In this document: positions 59,445-64,000 of the stretch, piece by piece
Numbering within the stretch: the first letter of the stretch is position 1
How the letters are laid out: every line of letters begins with the position of its first letter
Assembly: GCA_045128635.1 (NCBI GenBank)
Contig: JBGVRS010000102.1
Location: forward strand, 1-64,000
From: HGM12587 sp045128635
GTDB taxonomy: Bacteria; Bacillota; Clostridia; Lachnospirales; Lachnospiraceae
Direction of reading: 5' to 3'
DNA length: 64,000 nt
The notes under the pieces: model-generated
What the model was told of the DNA's origin: nothing
The model's input: only the letters and a program-made list of their open reading frames with translations
Database searches by the model: none
Program-made: the position numbers and the translations under genes

Positions 59445-59903
59445 TTACTCCTCCCATTTCCTTAACATTTTCACAAATATACTATCGTTAATTCCCTCTG
59501 CCATAGATTCATCCAGACAGTGAACTTCAAATTTTTCTTCATATAGTCTCACCGTAATCGTTCCCGGTGTCAAAGTGATCGAATCCGCTAAAATCGCCTG
59601 TAAAATATGGTTCTTCAGCGGTGCATCAAAACTTACGATGACAGGATGAACCTTCTTCTTTGGAGATAATACAATTTTTAATACTACAAGGTTCGCCACT
59701 GCGATTTCCTTTAAAAGAATAGCAATATACTGTACACCCCACAAAAAATGCTTCCAAAAAGATTTTTCTCTCTCCCAGGTAAGACCCATAAATTTCAATA
59801 CGAAGGCATAAACAATCGCAGCAAACATCAGTCCCAACACAACGATTTCTACTGTCAGCCTTCCATTTAAAATTATCCAAAAAAAGAAAAGCAATAAATA
59901 CAT
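59445..59903 (-). CDS. mnhE: Na+/H+ antiporter subunit E
   Basis: The 152-residue protein has two N-terminal helices (LFFFWIILNGRLTVEIVVLG and KHFLWGVQYIAILLKEIAVA regions) and a cytoplasmic domain with the family block ILADSITLTPGTITVRLYEE. Lengths and motif match MnhE (about 160). It is the first gene of the nine-gene cluster, with GGGAGG before the ATG. A TAAAAT -10-like box directly after the upstream terminator could start transcription, but its -35 is poor. Confidence 0.92.
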   Translation of the reverse strand: MYLLLFFFWIILNGRLTVEIVVLGLMFAAIVYAFVLKFMGLTWEREKSFWKHFLWGVQYIAILLKEIAVANLVVLKIVLSPKKKVHPVIVSFDAPLKNHILQAILADSITLTPGTITVRLYEEKFEVHCLDESMAEGINDSIFVKMLRKWEE

Positions 59904-59948
59904 ATCGTCCTCCCATTTCCCTCTAAAAACAATTCACTTATTTTAGCA

Positions 59949-59978
59949 CAAAAAAACCAGAGAGTCTATGCCCTCTGG
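59949..59978 (-). terminator. terminator of the phosphate two-component operon
   Basis: A stem CCAGAG/CTCTGG, extended by G-U and G-C to 8 bp (59957-59964 with 59971-59978), is followed by seven T on the minus strand. It lies 15 bases after the sensor kinase stop. Confidence 0.88.
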
Positions 59979-59992
59979 CCTTTATAAGCTAT

Positions 59993-61315
59993 TTATTTAC
60001 CGAAAAAAAGCACGGAAATAGTGGTTCCAACGCCCTCTTCGCTCTCCAGACTAATCTTTGCGCCATGTTCTGCCACAATATGCTTTACGATAGCAAGGCC
60101 AAGGCCTGTACCTCCCCTTTCTTTGGAACGACTCTTATCCACTCTGTAAAAACGTTCAAAAATACGTTCCTGATGTTTGACAGGAATACCAATTCCGGTA
60201 TCTGCAACCTGTAGAAGCACACCTTCTTCTGTTTTATTCACCGATACTTCTACTGTTCCATTTGGTTTATTGTATCGGATTGCATTAGAACAAAGGTTAT
60301 ACAGCAACTCCTCAATCATACTTCGATTGCCTTCAATCCATGCAGATTTTCCCTTGACGTTTAGTTTTACCTGATTCGGTTCCGCATTGATTTTCAACAT
60401 TTCCACACAAGTGGCTGCCATTCCATACAAATTCAATTGTTCTGTTTCTAAAGTCGTTTCTCTGGTATCCAGCTCTGAAAGCTGCAAAATATCGTTAATC
60501 AGTCGAATCAGACGCTTGGCATTTCTGTGAATTTCTTTTGCGAACCGTCTCGTTTCTTTTTCGCCTGTCATCCCGCTTTCGATCAGTTCTGCATATCCAG
60601 AAATCGAGGTCAGCGGAGTTTTTAATTCATGGGTCACGTTGGCAGTAAAGTCCTGACGCATTTTTGCACTCTTAATAATATTTTTATGCTGTTCCTGAAT
60701 GGTTACCAGAAACGGTGTAAGTTCTTTGTAGTCACCTACATCCACTTGTCCATCCAGATTTTTCGCCACTTTTTCAATCGGCGCAATAAAGCTTTTGGTC
60801 AAAAAATGGGCTAATAGTGCACAAAATGCAAATAAAATCACTGCAATCAGCATCAATGATGGGATTGCATCAAAAAACATACTGTAAATACTGCCTGTTT
60901 CTTTTGCTACACGAAGAATGTCTCCATCCTTTAGACGCATCGCATAGTAAAACGTGCTGCGTTCCAAAGTTTCTGAACGTCTGACATCTCTTCCCTCTCC
61001 CTCTAAAAAAGCCTGCTTGATTTCCGGTCGTTCCCCATGATTTCCCATGCCTCCGATATCAGCATTGGTATCCATAAATACTGTGCCATCCTCATCAATC
61101 AAAGTGATACGCAAATCTTCGTCTACCACCGGATAATCTCCCAGGTCTGAATTTTCATCAGGAATGCTCTCTGCCAGCACATGGGCACATGTCCGTAACG
61201 AGCCAAATACTTCTGTCTGGAAAATGCGATAATACGTAAATGTGGCGAAAATACTGGTCAGTATAATCGCCACAGCAGCAATCAGCACAAGTTCCGTGTT
61301 GATTTTTTTTCTCAT
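59993..61315 (-). CDS. sensor histidine kinase, PhoR type
   Basis: The 440-residue kinase has two membrane helices (about 8-29 and 152-172) around an extracellular sensor of about 120 residues. The H-box is VTHELKTPLTSISGYAELI (His229), the N-box ELLYNLCSNAIRYNKP, and the G boxes are ADTGIGIP, ERFYRVDKSRS and GGTGLGLAIV. The layout is that of PhoR kinases of Firmicutes, though the domain after the second helix lacks a clear PAS. With the response regulator six bases upstream and Na/Pi and phoU genes next to it, sensing phosphate limitation is the likely role. It ends the operon. Confidence 0.9.
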   Translation of the reverse strand: MRKKINTELVLIAAVAIILTSIFATFTYYRIFQTEVFGSLRTCAHVLAESIPDENSDLGDYPVVDEDLRITLIDEDGTVFMDTNADIGGMGNHGERPEIKQAFLEGEGRDVRRSETLERSTFYYAMRLKDGDILRVAKETGSIYSMFFDAIPSLMLIAVILFAFCALLAHFLTKSFIAPIEKVAKNLDGQVDVGDYKELTPFLVTIQEQHKNIIKSAKMRQDFTANVTHELKTPLTSISGYAELIESGMTGEKETRRFAKEIHRNAKRLIRLINDILQLSELDTRETTLETEQLNLYGMAATCVEMLKINAEPNQVKLNVKGKSAWIEGNRSMIEELLYNLCSNAIRYNKPNGTVEVSVNKTEEGVLLQVADTGIGIPVKHQERIFERFYRVDKSRSKERGGTGLGLAIVKHIVAEHGAKISLESEEGVGTTISVLFFGK

Positions 61316-61321
61316 ATATAA

Positions 61322-61993
61322 TTACTCCATACGATATCCGACATTGCGGATGGTTTTAATGTGACGAGCACTGTCTCCCAGTTTCGCTCGAAGCGTCTTT
61401 AAATGCACATCCAGAGTTCTGGATTCCACATCACAGTTCATATCCCAGATTCTGTCCATGATCACATCCCTGGAGAGTACGATTCCACGATTCTGCATCA
61501 ACAGACGTAAAAGCTCATATTCTTTAAAGGTAAGTTCACATGGTTTATCTGATACATATACCTGATGTCGCTCATCATCCATAAGGATTTCATCCACTTT
61601 CAGGATTTTTTCCTGTATCTCACCCATACTTCTTCGAAGCAGAGCTTTGACACGGGAAATAAGTTCCATCACACCAAATGGTTTGATGATATAATCATCA
61701 GCTCCCAAATCCAACCCTTTTACTCTGTCAAGCTCTGTGGCTTTTGCCGTCACCATAATAATTGGCAGACGTTTTGTTTCCGGGTTTTTTCGAAGCTTTT
61801 GTAATATTTCCATACCGTCTTCATCCGGAAGCATGATATCAAGAAGCGCCAAATCCGGTTTTTTCTCTTTGACTGCTCGATAAAACTCTTTTGCATTTCC
61901 AAAATCCTGAGTCTGATAACCACTGTTTTTCAGAGCAAAACTTTCAATTTCACGAATATTGGTATCATCTTCCACGATGTAAATGAGCGCCAT
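61322..61993 (-). CDS. OmpR-family response regulator, PhoB/PhoP type
   Basis: The 223-residue protein has a receiver domain (about 1-115) with acidic pair Glu8/Asp9-Asp10, phospho-acceptor Asp52 (LALLDIMLP), Thr82 in VTAKA and Lys104 in YIIKPF, then a winged-helix DNA-binding domain (about 130-223; SRTLDVHLKTLRAKLGDS and TIRNVGYRME). By context it activates phosphate genes and should recognise the direct repeats in front of the Na/Pi cotransporter gene. The kinase gene follows after six bases and the Na/Pi gene precedes it by 14. Confidence 0.92.
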   Translation of the reverse strand: MALIYIVEDDTNIREIESFALKNSGYQTQDFGNAKEFYRAVKEKKPDLALLDIMLPDEDGMEILQKLRKNPETKRLPIIMVTAKATELDRVKGLDLGADDYIIKPFGVMELISRVKALLRRSMGEIQEKILKVDEILMDDERHQVYVSDKPCELTFKEYELLRLLMQNRGIVLSRDVIMDRIWDMNCDVESRTLDVHLKTLRAKLGDSARHIKTIRNVGYRME

Positions 61994-62007
61994 AGGGCAA
62001 CCCCTCC

Positions 62008-63675
62008 TTAACGATAACTAATAACTGTTTCTGCTACGTTAGAGCAGTGGTCTACAATACTTTCCATACTTGTTAAGAGATCAGACTGTACAAAACCAAG
62101 TTCGATAGTACATTTGCCTTCTCTTAAACGTCTGATATGGTTCTTACGTGCATCTGCACTCTGTTGTTCTGCAACTTCTTCCATTGGGAAAATACTTCCT
62201 GCAATCACGAGGTCATGATTTTTGAAACAGCTGATGGTTGCATTCATGATTTTCTGAACCTGAGCAATGTATTCATCAATTTCCTGCTGTGCATGAACAG
62301 AGAATTTCATACCTTTGGTATACATTTCTTCTGCAGCCTTGCTGATTGTCACTGCATGGTCTGAAAGACGTTCAAAATCTCCAATACTGTGGAGCATCAT
62401 AGAAAGAGTCTGGCTTTCATGAACTGCAAGGTCTTTACGGCTTAACTGTACCATGTATGCACCAAGCTCATCTTCGTAAGCATCCACTTCTTCTTCTAAA
62501 TCAATAACTTTTTTGGCTTCTTCTTCATCATATTTTTCAAGAAGTCCCATGGCTTTTACAACTGCTTTTACACTGAGATAAGCCATTTTTTCTGTTGCTT
62601 CCATACAAACTTCTGTTGCATATGCAGGCATTTCAAGGAAACGAGGTTCAAGAATTCTAACTGTTCTGCCCGCATTGTCTGGTAAAGCTTCTTCCACTTT
62701 ATCTTCTCTGACTGTCATAGTTGCAAGTTTTACAAGCAGTTTAGAGAATGGCAATAATAAGATTGTCGCTGTTACGTTAAATACTGTATGAATGGTAGCA
62801 ATTCCTGCTGCGTTAATTGCAGAATCCATAAATGTAAATTTAAAGATTGCATTTGCCGCATAGAACATAATCATGAAAATAATTGTACCGATTAAGTTAA
62901 AGTACAGGTGAATGAGCGCTGTTCTTCTCGCATTTTTGCTTGCACCAATACTTGAAATCATCGCCGTCACACAAGTACCAATGTTCTGACCCATGATAAT
63001 TGGAAGAGCTGTACCCGTTGTAACTGCACCGGAAATACAAAGCGCCTGTAAAATACCAACAGATGCAGAAGAACTCTGAATAATCGCTGTCAAAATCGCA
63101 CCTGCTGCCATACCTAAGATTGGGTTAGAGAACATTAATAAAATGTTTGTAAATTCAGGTACATTTGCCAGTGGTTTTACCGCTGCACTCATAGTATCCA
63201 TACCTGTCATGAGGATTGCAAAACCAACCATGATCATACCAACATTTTTCTTCTTGTCGCTCTTTAAGAACTGCATGAAGATCACACCGATTACCGCTAA
63301 AACAGGTGAGAATGATGATGGTTTTAACAACTGCATAAAGAAGTTGCCGCTTTCAATTCCTGTTAAGCTAAGCAGCCATGATGTCATTGTTGTACCAATA
63401 TTGGCACCCATGATAACACCCACTGCCTGACCTAATTTCATAATACCAGAGTTTACAAAACCTACAACAATGACCGTTGTTGCGGAAGAACTCTGAATAA
63501 CCGCAGTTACAATTGCACCAAGGGCAACTGCTTTTAACGTATTAGATGTCAAAGACTCTAACATCTTTTCCATCTTACCACCGGAAGCCTTTGCAAGACC
63601 TTCTCCCATTAAATCCATACCATAAAGGAAGAGTGCAAGCCCTCCGACCATTTTTAAGATTCCAAAAAAGTCCAT
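62008..63675 (-). CDS. Na+/phosphate cotransporter with C-terminal PhoU-like domain (NptA type)
   Basis: The 555-residue protein has two inverted halves of the Na/Pi (PF02690) family. The two signature repeats are AVIQSSSATTVIVVGFVNSG (first) and AIIQSSSASVGILQALCISG (second); the QSSS pairs bind phosphate and sodium. A cytoplasmic PhoU-like helical domain lies at about 350-545 (HSIGDFERLSDHAVTISKAA). Such proteins import or export phosphate. Its promoter region holds a Pho-box-like direct repeat, and the neighbouring genes are phoU on one side and a two-component system on the other, so it is likely part of the phosphate regulon. Confidence 0.93.
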   Translation of the reverse strand: MDFFGILKMVGGLALFLYGMDLMGEGLAKASGGKMEKMLESLTSNTLKAVALGAIVTAVIQSSSATTVIVVGFVNSGIMKLGQAVGVIMGANIGTTMTSWLLSLTGIESGNFFMQLLKPSSFSPVLAVIGVIFMQFLKSDKKKNVGMIMVGFAILMTGMDTMSAAVKPLANVPEFTNILLMFSNPILGMAAGAILTAIIQSSSASVGILQALCISGAVTTGTALPIIMGQNIGTCVTAMISSIGASKNARRTALIHLYFNLIGTIIFMIMFYAANAIFKFTFMDSAINAAGIATIHTVFNVTATILLLPFSKLLVKLATMTVREDKVEEALPDNAGRTVRILEPRFLEMPAYATEVCMEATEKMAYLSVKAVVKAMGLLEKYDEEEAKKVIDLEEEVDAYEDELGAYMVQLSRKDLAVHESQTLSMMLHSIGDFERLSDHAVTISKAAEEMYTKGMKFSVHAQQEIDEYIAQVQKIMNATISCFKNHDLVIAGSIFPMEEVAEQQSADARKNHIRRLREGKCTIELGFVQSDLLTSMESIVDHCSNVAETVISYR

Positions 63676-63738
63676 AACCTTTACCTCTTATTATTTTCTT
63701 GTGTAAATTTTAACCGTTTATTAGTTTACACAAAACAG

Positions 63739-63791
63739 ACTATATTACGCAAGTAAAATCAAAAAGGTAGTCTATGTAAAATCTATGTAAA
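63739..63791 (-). promoter_or_regulatory. Pho-box-like direct repeats and -10 in front of the Na/Pi gene
   Basis: On the minus strand TTTACA occurs twice with an 11-base period (63791-63786 and 63780-63775, in the context TTTACATAGAT TTTACATAGAC). It is followed by a T-rich third unit and then a TATAGT -10 (63744-63739). No -35 is present at 17 bases. This matches the design of PhoP/PhoB-activated promoters, where direct repeats replace the -35. A TGTGTAAA/TTTACACA inverted repeat (63700-63732) begins the leader. Confidence 0.65.
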
Positions 63792-63808
63792 ACTTTTTAC
63801 CTGAACTT

Positions 63809-64000
63809 TTATTTATCTTCACTTTTGATAATTTTTTCATGTTCACCTGTCATAGAATAAATGACCCACTCTGCGATGTTTGTCGCATGGTCTCCGATTC
63901 TTTCAAAATATTTTGCAACCATCAGAAGGTCTGTTGCCTGCTCTCCGATTTCTTTATCCTGATGAATCATTTCAATGAGCTCTGATTTTACTGCATCAAA
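63809..64000 (-). CDS. phoU: phosphate transport system regulator PhoU, C-terminal part
   Basis: The gene enters from the right edge and stops at TTA/TAA 63811-63809, giving 63 residues here. They contain VAKYFERIGDHATNIAEWVI and YSMTGEHEKII, the highly conserved end of PhoU with the metal-binding E/D-x-x-x-D type motif (ERIGDHATN). PhoU couples the Pst phosphate transporter to the PhoR kinase and represses the regulon at high phosphate. The rest, and probably pstSCAB, lie outside the window. Confidence 0.93.
   Translation of the reverse strand, partial: FDAVKSELIEMIHQDKEIGEQATDLLMVAKYFERIGDHATNIAEWVIYSMTGEHEKIIKSEDK

Overview
The window looks like chromosome from a low-GC, gut-type Lachnospiraceae (Clostridia, Firmicutes). 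This is inferred from the house style: TTGACA/TATAAT promoters, AGGAGG ribosome sites, GlnRS together with a PheA fusion, a folate ECF transporter behind a THF riboswitch, DUF3798, DUF5688 and DUF5716/5717-type proteins. No rRNA, CRISPR array or prophage is visible. Nearly all genes lie on the minus strand. The plus-strand exceptions are the tail of an IS3-type transposase at the left edge, a small CmpB-type membrane protein (40104-40502) and folT (49218-49778).

Layout, left to right (transcription mostly right to left): IS3-family right end abutting the stop of an AI-2E transporter gene (1-144). An argS operon with an esterase, a CPBP protease and the AI-2E protein (142-5013). A DNA repair group nfo, a DUF815 ATPase and dinB (5017-8484). 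A polar amino acid ABC transporter (8547-11052). A five-gene operon of poorly described proteins: foldase lipoprotein, Ig-like protein, large helical-repeat protein, degenerate Hsp70/actin-like protein, TPR protein (11103-17044). glnS and pepD (17172-20351). A 174-bp imperfect palindrome (20483-20656). dus. A complete oligopeptide transporter oppABCDF plus a small membrane protein (21695-29183). Peptidases M18 and M3 with a membrane protein (29185-32917). A DUF3798-type ABC importer (33016-38646). tRNA-Thr, pheA, pyrBI, mscS, ligA, rluF, an SH3 protein, tRNA-Arg, a DUF5688 protein, efp, and folT with its riboswitch. A CPA2 antiporter beside a nine-gene Mrp/Mnh-like cluster (49876-59903). A phosphate block: sensor kinase, response regulator, Na/Pi cotransporter and the end of phoU (59993-64000).

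Together the genes describe a peptide-using anaerobe. OppABCDF imports peptides, and the M3, M18 and M20 peptidases degrade them. Ion homeostasis relies on an unusual Mrp-like complex with four antiporter-type subunits and an MbhD-MbhE-MnhB fusion. Phosphate uptake appears controlled by a PhoB/PhoR-type system acting at a direct-repeat box in front of the Na/Pi gene. The least explained parts are the 11-17 kb operon, the long palindrome near 20.5 kb, the three stacked hairpins in the oppA leader and the DUF3798 transporter. All names come from reading motifs by eye; no database search was run.
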